From Brevundimonas sp. UBA7635 (GTDB lineage Bacteria > Pseudomonadota > Alphaproteobacteria > Caulobacterales > Caulobacteraceae): a stretch of 7,998 nucleotides of DNA. The DNA lies in assembly GCA_002483865.1 (NCBI GenBank), contig DLIT01000124.1:11181-19178 (forward strand), read 5' to 3'. Positions 1-6,334 of the stretch are shown in pieces. The translations under genes and the position numbers were made by a program. The notes under the pieces were generated by a model that saw only the letters and a program-made list of their open reading frames with translations, made no database searches and was not told the DNA's origin. The stretch's first letter is position 1. Each line of letters opens with the position of its first letter.

Positions 1-702
1 GCGGATTTCAGCCAGCTTCTGAAGGACAAGTCCGACGTAGGCCGGTTCGTTCCGTCGCCCCCTATGCGGTATCGGAGCCAGGTACGGACAATCGGTTTCG
101 ACGATGATGCGCTCGGCCGGCATGATGCGGACGATCTCCCGGACATCCTCGGCAGCCTTGAAGGTGGCGATGCCCGAGACCGAGAACCATCCTCCAAGTT
201 GTGCTGTCAATTCAGCCAGTTCTTTTCCGCTGGTGTAGCAGTGCATCAAGAATTTGAATGGGCCAGCTTCTGTTTCCTGGCGCAGGATGTCGGCCATCAC
301 CTGGTCGGCTTCACGCGTATGAATGACCAGCGGCAGACCTGTCTGGCGAGCAGCCGCGACGTGCTGGCGGAAGACCTGAGCCTGAGTCTCGCGCGGGCTG
401 AAGTCATAGTGGAAGTCCAGGCCGCATTCGCCGATTCCTACGACGCGCGGGCGCTGGGCCAGTTCAATCAGGCGCTCGGCCGTCAGGTCCGCATAATCCT
501 TGGCCTCATGCGGGTGGACTCCGACAGTGCACCAGATGTCGTCGTGAGCCATAGCCAGGCCATGCGTCGCCTCAAACGTCGACAGCTTGTCCGATATCTC
601 GACCATCATCTGCACGCCCGCCTGACGGGCGCGGATGATGACTTCATCGCGATCCTCGTCGAACTGAGGCGCATGAAGGTTAACGTGACTGTCGATGATC
701 AT
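1..702 (-). CDS. tatD: TatD family metal-dependent DNase (3' end outside window)
   Basis: Reading from ATG at 702 to the window edge gives 234 residues with no stop; the family is usually about 260, so only the last part is missing. TatD proteins are TIM-barrel metallohydrolases acting in the cytoplasm as DNases in DNA repair and turnover. Visible family motifs are the N-terminal DSHVNLH (4-10), GVHPHE (61-66), GIGECGLDF (89-97, metal ligand Glu92), the IHTREA strand (127-132, His128), MHCYTS (153-158, His154), ETDCPYLAP (202-210, Asp204), and the closing RRNEPAYV (216-223). The usual N-terminal HxH metal pair reads H-V-N, so the second His is Asn, as I also recall for E. coli TatD (GVNL). 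The start overlaps the holB stop as ATGA, which supports translational coupling in the tmk-holB-tatD operon. Family assignment is firm; the substrate in the cell is not known from the sequence. Confidence 0.95.
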   Translation of the reverse strand, partial: MIIDSHVNLHAPQFDEDRDEVIIRARQAGVQMMVEISDKLSTFEATHGLAMAHDDIWCTVGVHPHEAKDYADLTAERLIELAQRPRVVGIGECGLDFHYDFSPRETQAQVFRQHVAAARQTGLPLVIHTREADQVMADILRQETEAGPFKFLMHCYTSGKELAELTAQLGGWFSVSGIATFKAAEDVREIVRIMPAERIIVETDCPYLAPIPHRGRRNEPAYVGLVLQKLAEIR

Positions 703-1682
703 CGGGAAAGAGCCTTGGTACGCGCAATGTCGGCCAGCGCGCCAGCAAGCACGTCAGCCTTGTCCAGATTGATGGCGGCGGCGCGATCAGGTAGCTCGGA
801 CAGCCGCGACCATAGCTCGGCCCACAGCGCGCCCTGCCCCGCCGGGGCTTCGAGGGCGCGCATTTTTACGGCGGCCAGAATGCGGTCCATCAGGGCCTCG
901 AATCTGGCCTGGCCCTCGGCACCGCGGAAGGTATCAGCTACGGCCATCTGCTCGGCCCGGTCGACAGCCGCGCCCATCACCCAGTTGCGGGCCAGAGCAT
1001 CGACTTCCTGCATGGTGCCGGACGCCAAGGTTAGGGCCGCACCGGGCGATCCTGAAGCCATTTCCGCCGCCAGCCGTGCATTCTCGGGATCGGCACCGGT
1101 GCGATTGCGCACCAGGGTTTCAAGGCGGTCGAGGGACCAGACGGGCAGACTCAAACGACGGCAGCGCGAACGGATAGTGGCCAGCAAGCGACCCGGGGCA
1201 TGGGTGATAAGGAACAGCACACCACTTTCGGGCGGTTCCTCAAGAATCTTCAGTAAGGCATTGGCAGCATTGACGTTCAGATCATCGGCCGTATCAATGA
1301 TAGCCACCCGATGCGGGGCCTGGGACGGGCTCTTGGCAAAGAACTCGGGCAGATCGCGGGCCTGTTCAACCGAGATGGATTTCTTGGTCTTGCCGCCTTC
1401 GACCAGGCGTTCCAGCACCAGAAGGTCCGGGTGGGCCTGGGCCGACACCAGTCGGCTCACGGGATCATGGGGAGCAGCGCCGAGAGGGCCGCGCGTGGGA
1501 TCAGGGGCCGCGCCCAGCAACCGCCGTGCCGCGCGATAGGCAAAGGTCGCCTTACCGCTACCCTCTACGCCGCAGACCAGCCAGGCATGGTGTAGGCGGC
1601 CTCGACCCAGGGCGTCCAAAAAGGCCTCTTCAGCCGCTGCGTCCGGGATCAGATCGAACCGGTCGCGCGGATGCTCGCTCAC
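699..1682 (-). CDS. holB: DNA polymerase III subunit delta-prime
   Basis: Clamp-loader subunit that, with delta and the DnaX subunits, opens and loads the beta sliding clamp during replication. In the 327-residue product the AAA+ features appear in order: an intact Walker A GVEGSGKAT (38-46), a Walker-B-like IIDTADDLN (128-136), NALLKILEEPP (141-151), and the SRC sensor motif (172-174). The zinc-binding cysteines of E. coli delta-prime are absent from the segment before HPDLLVLER (84-92); my recollection is that this is normal in alphaproteobacteria. I chose GTG at 1682 rather than an in-frame ATG at 1709. The GTG overlaps the tmk stop as GTGA, has GGAG eight bases upstream, and places VSEHPRDRFDL at the N-terminus. 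The ATG would lie inside tmk and add nine unexplained residues. The stop overlaps the tatD start by four bases. Confidence 0.94.
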   Translation of the reverse strand: MSEHPRDRFDLIPDAAAEEAFLDALGRGRLHHAWLVCGVEGSGKATFAYRAARRLLGAAPDPTRGPLGAAPHDPVSRLVSAQAHPDLLVLERLVEGGKTKKSISVEQARDLPEFFAKSPSQAPHRVAIIDTADDLNVNAANALLKILEEPPESGVLFLITHAPGRLLATIRSRCRRLSLPVWSLDRLETLVRNRTGADPENARLAAEMASGSPGAALTLASGTMQEVDALARNWVMGAAVDRAEQMAVADTFRGAEGQARFEALMDRILAAVKMRALEAPAGQGALWAELWSRLSELPDRAAAINLDKADVLAGALADIARTKALSR

Positions 1683-2305
1683 AGCAGGCGCTCCGAAACG
1701 GCCTTCCACAGACGGGCCGAGACGGTGGCCACGTCTCCGGTGGCATCAATGATCATGCAGCGTTCAGGATGGCGCTCGGCCACGCCCAGGAAGCCTTCGC
1801 GCAGCCTCTGGTGGAAGGCCAGGCCCTTGGATTCAAAGCGGGTCTCGAACAGCCCGCGACCAAAGGCACGCTCCAGGCCTACCTCGACCGGCAGATCGAA
1901 GACCAGGGTAAGATCGGGCTGGTCCCCGGCCACGATAGCCGCATCCAGGGCCTCGATCAGGCTCTCTGGCGCGCCGCCGCCGGCACCCTGATACACGCGG
2001 CTGGAATCGGCGAAGCGATCGCAGACGACCCACTTGCCGGCATCCAGGGCCGGGCGAATGGTGCGTTCCAGATGATCGGAACGGGCCGCATACATCAGCA
2101 GGGTCTCCGTGCGCGGCGACCAGCGCTCGGCGTCTCCGGCCACAACGATGTTGCGTATGACCTCGGCTCCCGGCGAGCCCCCCGGTTCGCGGGTCTGGAC
2201 GACCTCAACGCCGCGCGCACGCAGTTGCTCGACCAACAGGCGAGCCTGTGTGGTCTTCCCGGCACCCTCGCCGCCCTCGAATGTTATGAACTTTCCGCGC
2301 TGCAC
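1679..2305 (-). CDS. tmk: Thymidylate kinase
   Basis: Phosphorylates dTMP to dTDP with ATP, the shared step of de novo and salvage dTTP synthesis, in the cytoplasm. The 208-residue length is typical. The P-loop is GGEGAGKTT (11-19), followed by TREPGGSPGAE (38-48), the DRF motif at 96-98 and RVYQG at 103-107, and an Arg-rich LID region around ERAFGRG. A P-loop without Arg plus an Arg-bearing LID is the E. coli-like class. The start is GTG at 2305, chosen because the protein then begins MQRGKFITFEGG as the family does; no convincing Shine-Dalgarno precedes it. It lies 38 bases after the rlpA stop with only a weak hairpin (GGCTT/AAGCC around 2329-2343) between them, so it is probably cotranscribed with rlpA and is certainly coupled to holB. 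Confidence 0.97.
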   Translation of the reverse strand: MQRGKFITFEGGEGAGKTTQARLLVEQLRARGVEVVQTREPGGSPGAEVIRNIVVAGDAERWSPRTETLLMYAARSDHLERTIRPALDAGKWVVCDRFADSSRVYQGAGGGAPESLIEALDAAIVAGDQPDLTLVFDLPVEVGLERAFGRGLFETRFESKGLAFHQRLREGFLGVAERHPERCMIIDATGDVATVSARLWKAVSERLL

Positions 2306-2343
2306 CGGCGCACAATGGCGAGCGTCGGGGCTTTGGCCAAGCC

Positions 2344-3288
2344 TTAACCGCCTGATATCAACAGGGCTTCGCGATAGCCGCGTGCGATGACCGCCTGGCG
2401 TGCCCGTTCGGCGGCATTGGCGTCGGGCCAGGGCCCCACGATAATGCGATAGAAGGTCTGACCGTCCACGGCATAGGATTGGACCTGGGCACGGTCCCCC
2501 AACCGCGTGGCGAATCGGCTGGCGTCGGCATGGCTGGCATAGGCCGCAGCCTGAACCCAGTGACCGGCCGGGCCTGTAAGCGGACTTGTCACGGGGGCAC
2601 TCTGCCAGGTCGGTGGGGCGGCCACCGGCGCGGTCGCTACCGTCAGTGGTGCCGACGGAGCGAGCACGGTCGCTGGCGTCCGAACCTCAGCGCGAACCAC
2701 TTCATTATAGGGTACGGGAGTCGATGGGGGCGTGGCGGGGGCGGCCCGTGGCGCGGGAGCGCTGGATGCGGTCTGAAGTGCCATGCCTCCCCCTGTGCGG
2801 GGCGCGCGACCGAGGTAGCGCACCCTCACCTCGCCCAGTCCCTTGCTCATCAGGCCAAGTTCTTCGGCAGCCCCCTTGGATAGATCGATGATGCGGCTGT
2901 CGACGAACGGACCCCGGTCATTGACGCGCAGGACGACGCGCCGACCATTCGACGTATTCGTCACCTCTACCAGACTGGGCAAAGGCAAGGTCTTATGCGC
3001 GGCGGTCAGAGCGTTCATGTCGAACCGCTCGCCAGTCGAGGTCGGGCGGCCATGGTGATAGGCCCCATACCAGGATGCGATGCCCGTCTCGTCATAGCCG
3101 GGCTGCTCCTTGGGGTGATACCAGCGCCCACGGATCTGATAGGGGCGCATGGTGCCTGAAACGAAGGGTGCCGGATCCGTGACCTCTGGTATCTGCAGAG
3201 GCGCATCCTTGCCGCCCAGACTGGCACAGGCCGCCAGGGTCGATACGGCGCTGGTCATCAGTCCTAGCTTCAGAAACTTCGCAAACAC
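2344..3288 (-). CDS. rlpA: RlpA-type septal lytic transglycosylase lipoprotein with SPOR domain
   Basis: Predicted outer-membrane lipoprotein of 314 residues. The signal peptide ends in a lipobox L18-A-A-C21. A double-psi beta-barrel domain runs from about 68 to 160 (GIASWYG 69-75, then TGERFDMNALTAAHKTLP 85-102). It is followed by a Pro/Ala-rich linker and a C-terminal SPOR domain from about 242 (GHWVQAAAYAS) to the end. In the characterised Pseudomonas aeruginosa enzyme, which cleaves glycan strands lacking stem peptides, the key residues are Glu, Asp (+3) and His (+11 from Glu). Here E87, D90 and H98 have the same spacing, so the enzyme is probably active. SPOR domains bind denuded glycans at division sites. 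The start is GTG at 3288, with AAGGGAG 11 bases upstream; it gives a complete signal peptide (KFLK then a hydrophobic run). It is the first gene of the leftward operon. Confidence 0.94.
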   Translation of the reverse strand: MFAKFLKLGLMTSAVSTLAACASLGGKDAPLQIPEVTDPAPFVSGTMRPYQIRGRWYHPKEQPGYDETGIASWYGAYHHGRPTSTGERFDMNALTAAHKTLPLPSLVEVTNTSNGRRVVLRVNDRGPFVDSRIIDLSKGAAEELGLMSKGLGEVRVRYLGRAPRTGGGMALQTASSAPAPRAAPATPPSTPVPYNEVVRAEVRTPATVLAPSAPLTVATAPVAAPPTWQSAPVTSPLTGPAGHWVQAAAYASHADASRFATRLGDRAQVQSYAVDGQTFYRIIVGPWPDANAAERARQAVIARGYREALLISGG

Positions 3289-3330
3289 GACCGGCAGAAC
3301 TCCCTTATCAGGCCATCATCATCGCCGGTC
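3289..3330 (-). promoter_or_regulatory. Inverted repeat around the rlpA ribosome binding site
   Basis: Perfect 7-bp arms GACCGGC (3289-3295) and GCCGGTC (3324-3330) flank 28 bases containing the AAGGGAG Shine-Dalgarno of rlpA. The downstream arm ends directly at the GTG start. If the transcript folds this way, the start is held at the foot of a long-loop stem. Only the repeat is seen; a regulatory role is inference. Confidence 0.3.
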
Positions 3331-3341
3331 AGGTTTCCAGT

Positions 3342-3369
3342 TTGGTTAACGCTGGGTTTGGAGTTATGC
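3342..3369 (+). promoter_or_regulatory. Weak candidate sigma-70-type promoter for the transporter
   Basis: TTGGTT (3342-3347) and TTATGC (3364-3369) are separated by 16 bases and would start transcription about 37 bases before the TTG at 3413. Both hexamers are poor matches, and this is the only candidate I see in the divergent region 3289-3412. Confidence 0.2.
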
Positions 3370-3412
3370 CGTCGATGCCCTCGGCCCCTGTCGGATCTGC
3401 AGGTATTCGATC

Positions 3413-4342
3413 TTGAAACCCTCTTTGTTCCAGAGCCGCGGCGGCGTTCTTGCCTTGGCCACCCTTTGTTGCCTGCTGTGGGGCAGCGCCATGCCGGGCG
3501 TGAAGACGGGCTATGAGTTGTTGGCCATCGCTGCTGACGACCTGGCCAGTCAGGTACTGTTTGCGGGAGGACGTTTCGCCCTGGCGGGTGTCCTGTTGTT
3601 GGTGGGTGCGGTTGGGATGGGCAAGTCTGTTTTCCGGCTGACCGCGGATCAATGGCGGCAACTGGCGCTGCTGGGCCTGACCCAGACGACCATCCAATAT
3701 GTCTTCTTCTACATCGGCTTGGCCCATACGACGGGAGTCAAGGCGTCTATCATGAATGCCGTCGGCGTCTTTTTCAGTGTGGTGCTGGCCCACTGGATTT
3801 ATGCTGATGACCGGCTCAGCCTGCAAAAGGCGGCAGGCTGCTTGATCGGCTTTGCCGGCGTGGTCGTGGTCAACCTTACCAAGGGCTCGCTTGGCCTGGA
3901 TTTCAGCTTGGCGGGTGAAGGCTTCATCGTCATGGCCGCCTTTGTCCTGGCCGCAGCCTCCATCTATGGCAAGCGGGTATCGCGCAGGCTGGACCCTATC
4001 GTAATGACGGCCTGGCAGCTGCTGTTGGGTGGACTGGTGCTCACGGGGCTGGGCACAGGGCTGGGCGGCCGGATCGAGGGGCTGAACTGGGTATCTGGCT
4101 CCCTGCTCCTCTACCTGGCCCTGCTTTCCTCGGTCGCCTTTGCGGTTTGGAGCCTGTTGCTCAAGCATAATCCGGTCGGGGTGATTGCGCCGTTCAACTT
4201 CCTTGTCCCCATCTTTGGGGTGGTGTTGTCTGCGGCCTTCCTGAACGAGTCTGTCCTGCACTGGCGCTATTTGATCGCGCTGGTCCTTGTCTGCGGTGGC
4301 ATCTGGATGGTCACGAGCAGGCGGGTTCGCAAAGGCGCATAA
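3413..4342 (+). CDS. EamA/DMT-family transporter
   Basis: Inner-membrane protein of 309 residues built from two EamA repeats (about 11-155 and 168-302), with roughly ten hydrophobic segments and a basic C-terminal tail (SRRVRKGA), as in the drug/metabolite transporter superfamily (RhaT/YdcZ-like, COG0697). Family hallmarks are LLWGSAMPGVKTGYE (21-35), GFAGVVVVNL (146-155), and the second-repeat signature APFNFLVPIFGVVLSAAFLNE (259-279). Such proteins export or import small metabolites or amino acids; nothing here identifies the substrate. The start is TTG at 3413, the first usable start after an in-frame stop at 3347; it has a weak AGG nine to ten bases upstream and precedes the first membrane segment. 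The gene stands alone, divergent from rlpA and followed by a tRNA gene. Confidence 0.9.
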   Translation: MKPSLFQSRGGVLALATLCCLLWGSAMPGVKTGYELLAIAADDLASQVLFAGGRFALAGVLLLVGAVGMGKSVFRLTADQWRQLALLGLTQTTIQYVFFYIGLAHTTGVKASIMNAVGVFFSVVLAHWIYADDRLSLQKAAGCLIGFAGVVVVNLTKGSLGLDFSLAGEGFIVMAAFVLAAASIYGKRVSRRLDPIVMTAWQLLLGGLVLTGLGTGLGGRIEGLNWVSGSLLLYLALLSSVAFAVWSLLLKHNPVGVIAPFNFLVPIFGVVLSAAFLNESVLHWRYLIALVLVCGGIWMVTSRRVRKGA

Positions 4343-4399
4343 ACTGCTGAAATCGCACTTGCCTCTTGCGCGCATCCGCGATGCTCAATAGGAGCGCAG

Positions 4400-4441
4400 T
4401 TCCAGGGGCACTCACGGCGACGGTTCTGCCCCTTGCTGGAA
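4400..4441. repeat. Interrupted inverted repeat between the transporter gene and tRNA-Ser
   Basis: TTCCAG (4400-4405) pairs with CTGGAA (4436-4441), and the adjacent GGGCA (4406-4410) pairs with TGCCC (4427-4431). The arms are offset by a 4-base bulge on one side around a 16-base loop. No T-run follows, so it is not a convincing intrinsic terminator. It ends one base before the tRNA and could affect 5' processing or end the transporter transcript, but neither is shown. Confidence 0.3.
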
Positions 4442-4442
4442 T

Positions 4443-4532
<90 letters not shown>

Positions 4533-4642
4533 ATCTACCATTCGCCCCCGTTCACAGACGTTCGCCTAAGGCCCGCCGGTGCTTGGCTTTAGCGGTTTTC
4601 CGTGCGTATCTGTCCGCTCCTGTTCGGGTTTGGCCGCCGCGT

Positions 4643-4666
4643 AAAAGGTGGGAGAAAAGGTGGGAG
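4643..4666 (+). repeat. Perfect 12-bp tandem repeat upstream of the integrase
   Basis: AAAAGGTGGGAG occurs twice head to tail (4643-4654 and 4655-4666), followed by GAAA, in the 184-base gap between tRNA and integrase. Short direct repeats beside the att core are typical arm-type binding sites for this integrase class, so these are candidates for integrase or excisionase binding. Nothing else recognisable is seen in 4533-4716. Confidence 0.55.
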
Positions 4667-4716
4667 GAAACCCCTCTCGCCACAGTGCTAAGTTCTGCTT
4701 ACGTTCACGGTGCAGC

Positions 4717-5907
4717 ATGGCCTCCTTTAATCAGCTAACAAACATATCTCTGCGCGCCTTGCGTGAGCCGGGCATGCATCTGGATGGCCGGGGTCTCTAC
4801 GTGCGAATCGACCAGACGGGTGGCCGATACTGGGTTTTCCGGTTCAACCTCAACGGCCGACGCCGGGAAATGGGGCTGGGCTCCCTGGCGGATGTTGATC
4901 TGAAGACGGCCCGCCTTCGGGCAGATCAGGCCCGTACCCTGGTCCAGGAAGGTCTCGACCCCATCGACGCCCGCAAGCAGGCACAGACCCCGCCCGAGAA
5001 GACCACCTTCAGCGCCGTGGCCAACGCCCTGATGGACGATCTGGAGAAGTCCTGGCGATCCCCAAAGCAAAGGCCCCAGTGGGAAGCCAGCCTCACCCAG
5101 CACGCCCCGGCAATCTGGCAGATGGATGTGAAGGACGTGGACACCGAGGCTGTTCTGCGGGCCCTGCGCCCGATCTGGCACACCATCCCTGAAACAGCCT
5201 CTCGGGTTCGGGGCCGCATTGAGCGGGTGCTGGACGCGGCCGCCGTCCGAGGCCTGCGCTCAGGCGACAACCCGGCCCGATGGCGCGGCCACTTGTCGAT
5301 CCTGCTGGCCCAGGCCAAGCGTACCAAGGGCCACCACGCCGCCATGGCTTACCAGGACGTGCCGGGCTTCCTGACGCGCTTGCAGGGCAGGAAAAGCGTA
5401 TCGGCGGCTGCCCTCTATTTCCTGATCCTGACTGCGGCCCGATCGGGCGAAGTCCGCGGGGCCACGTGGGATGAGATCGACGGTGATGTCTGGATCGTCC
5501 CCGCCGAGCGCATGAAGGCCGGGCGTGAGCATCGGGTGCCCCTGACAGGCGCGGCCCTGCGGCTACTGACCGCCCACGGTAAGGCGCGCGTCCAGAGCGG
5601 GCTCATCTTCCCCGGCCTCAAGGGACCCCTTTCGGACATGGCCCTGGCAATGGTCATGCGGAAGATGAGTATCACCGACGCCACACCACACGGCTTCCGC
5701 TCGGCGTTCAAGGATTGGGCCAGCGATTGCACCAGCTTTGCCGACGAGGTGAGCGAGGAAGCCTTGGCGCACACAGTCGGCTCTGCCGTTCGGCGCGCCT
5801 ACCGCCGCGGCCTGGCTCTCGAAAAACGCCGCGCCCTTATGGAGGCGTGGAGCGACTATTGCACCGGAAAGGCAGGAACGGTGACGCCCTTCCAAAAGAG
5901 GGCATGA
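4717..5907 (+). CDS. Tyrosine-type site-specific recombinase (P4-like integrase)
   Basis: Product of 396 residues. The N-terminal arm-DNA-binding domain of the DUF4102 type occupies about 1-90 (HLDGRGLYVRI at 21-31, RRREMGLGSLADVDLKTAR at 48-66). A core-binding region follows (about 97-190), then the catalytic domain. The catalytic set is complete: R242 in TAARSGE, K267, H325 and R328 in HGFR, H352 in LAH, and nucleophile Y362 in AYRRG, ending with the class-typical EKRRALMEAWSDY (369-381). It should integrate and excise the element at the tRNA-Ser 3' end. I start at ATG 4717 because the N-terminal family match begins there. An in-frame GTG at 4648 would add 23 residues encoded across the tandem repeat. 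Neither start has a good Shine-Dalgarno at normal spacing. The stop overlaps the next start as ATGA. Confidence 0.95.
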   Translation: MASFNQLTNISLRALREPGMHLDGRGLYVRIDQTGGRYWVFRFNLNGRRREMGLGSLADVDLKTARLRADQARTLVQEGLDPIDARKQAQTPPEKTTFSAVANALMDDLEKSWRSPKQRPQWEASLTQHAPAIWQMDVKDVDTEAVLRALRPIWHTIPETASRVRGRIERVLDAAAVRGLRSGDNPARWRGHLSILLAQAKRTKGHHAAMAYQDVPGFLTRLQGRKSVSAAALYFLILTAARSGEVRGATWDEIDGDVWIVPAERMKAGREHRVPLTGAALRLLTAHGKARVQSGLIFPGLKGPLSDMALAMVMRKMSITDATPHGFRSAFKDWASDCTSFADEVSEEALAHTVGSAVRRAYRRGLALEKRRALMEAWSDYCTGKAGTVTPFQKRA

Positions 5908-6233
5908 GCCGCGAAACCATCCAGCACATGATCGAACGATCTGCCAGCATCCGTTGGCGCTGCGACGTCGCTCAGGGCCACCATGGCGACGTGGACCTGA
6001 AGCGCATCGCCAAGGCCAAGGGCGGCGACTACTCTATAGTCAACCGGCGCCCGCGCTGCCGCATCCCGGGTTGTCCCGGCGTTGTGATCTTTGAGGACTT
6101 CTCCGGTTCATGGCCCCGCAAAGTGGAGACAATCACGGATCGCGATCCAGCATGGTGGGATGAGAACGACCGGCGCCGCGCAGAGCTAGTGGCGCTGGGC
6201 TATCAGATGGTGATGGGCAAGTGGACGCGGTGA
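5904..6233 (+). CDS. Small protein with possible zinc site, coupled to the integrase
   Basis: Product of 109 residues whose ATG overlaps the integrase TGA, so it is translated as the second gene of the int operon. I do not recognise a named family. The N-terminal half has C20 (in IRWRCD), H26, H27, C52 and C57 (PRCRIPGC). In layout this resembles small phage and alphaproteobacterial proteins in which W-x-C...C-x(2-4)-C frames a GDYSI(V/L)NRRPRC core, so a zinc site is plausible but unproven. The C-terminal half is charged and Trp-rich (DPAWWDENDRRRAELVAL, 81-98), probably helical. No membrane segment or signal peptide is seen. Its position makes a recombination accessory or regulatory role a fair guess, but the size and Cys pattern are not those of a classical excisionase. 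Confidence 0.8.
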   Translation: MSRETIQHMIERSASIRWRCDVAQGHHGDVDLKRIAKAKGGDYSIVNRRPRCRIPGCPGVVIFEDFSGSWPRKVETITDRDPAWWDENDRRRAELVALGYQMVMGKWTR

Positions 6234-6250
6234 CCAGCGTGGGGTCAAAC

Positions 6251-6281
6251 GGGTCAGCGCATATTGGCGGGCCACTGACCC
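6251..6281. promoter_or_regulatory. Inverted repeat upstream of the SRAP gene
   Basis: GGGTCAG (6251-6257) and CTGACCC (6275-6281) are perfect 7-bp arms around 17 bases, with a short inner CGC/GCG pairing; another GGGTCA lies just upstream at 6242-6247. It sits in the only gap (6234-6334) between the two plus-strand gene pairs. It could be an operator for the SRAP pair or a hairpin after the upstream gene. No T-run follows. Confidence 0.35.
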
Positions 6282-6334
6282 TACAGCCGCCTCTGCGTTT
6301 GCCTAACAGCGCAATGTCGTGAGAGGTTCCGGCC

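Noticed and set aside
64..1539. A 491-codon plus-strand open frame
   Set aside because: It lies antisense to tatD and holB, both firmly identified by motifs. Its product is low-complexity Arg/Ser/Ala-rich with no domain, a typical shadow frame in high-GC DNA.
1683..1709. holB starting at ATG 1709
   Set aside because: The GTG at 1682 has a well-placed GGAG, a GTGA overlap with tmk and a better N-terminus.
1526..2347. A 273-codon plus-strand open frame
   Set aside because: It is antisense to tmk, whose P-loop, DRF and LID motifs are clear. The Gln/Arg/Gly-rich product matches no family.
3329..4375. A 348-codon minus-strand open frame
   Set aside because: It is antisense to the EamA transporter. 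The very Gln/Asp/His-rich product is what reverse-complemented membrane-protein codons give.
4648..4716. Longer integrase starting at GTG 4648
   Set aside because: It would add 23 residues outside the family's N-terminal domain and translate the tandem repeat. ATG 4717 fits the domain boundary better, although neither has a good ribosome site.
4735..5895. Several minus-strand open frames of 90-148 codons
   Set aside because: They lie antisense to the integrase, which has its full catalytic set, and show no motifs or ribosome sites of note.
6234..6334. LexA (SOS) box before the SRAP gene
   Set aside because: Only a single GTTC (6329-6332) is present, without a second half-site at N7 spacing, and it lies beside the start codon.
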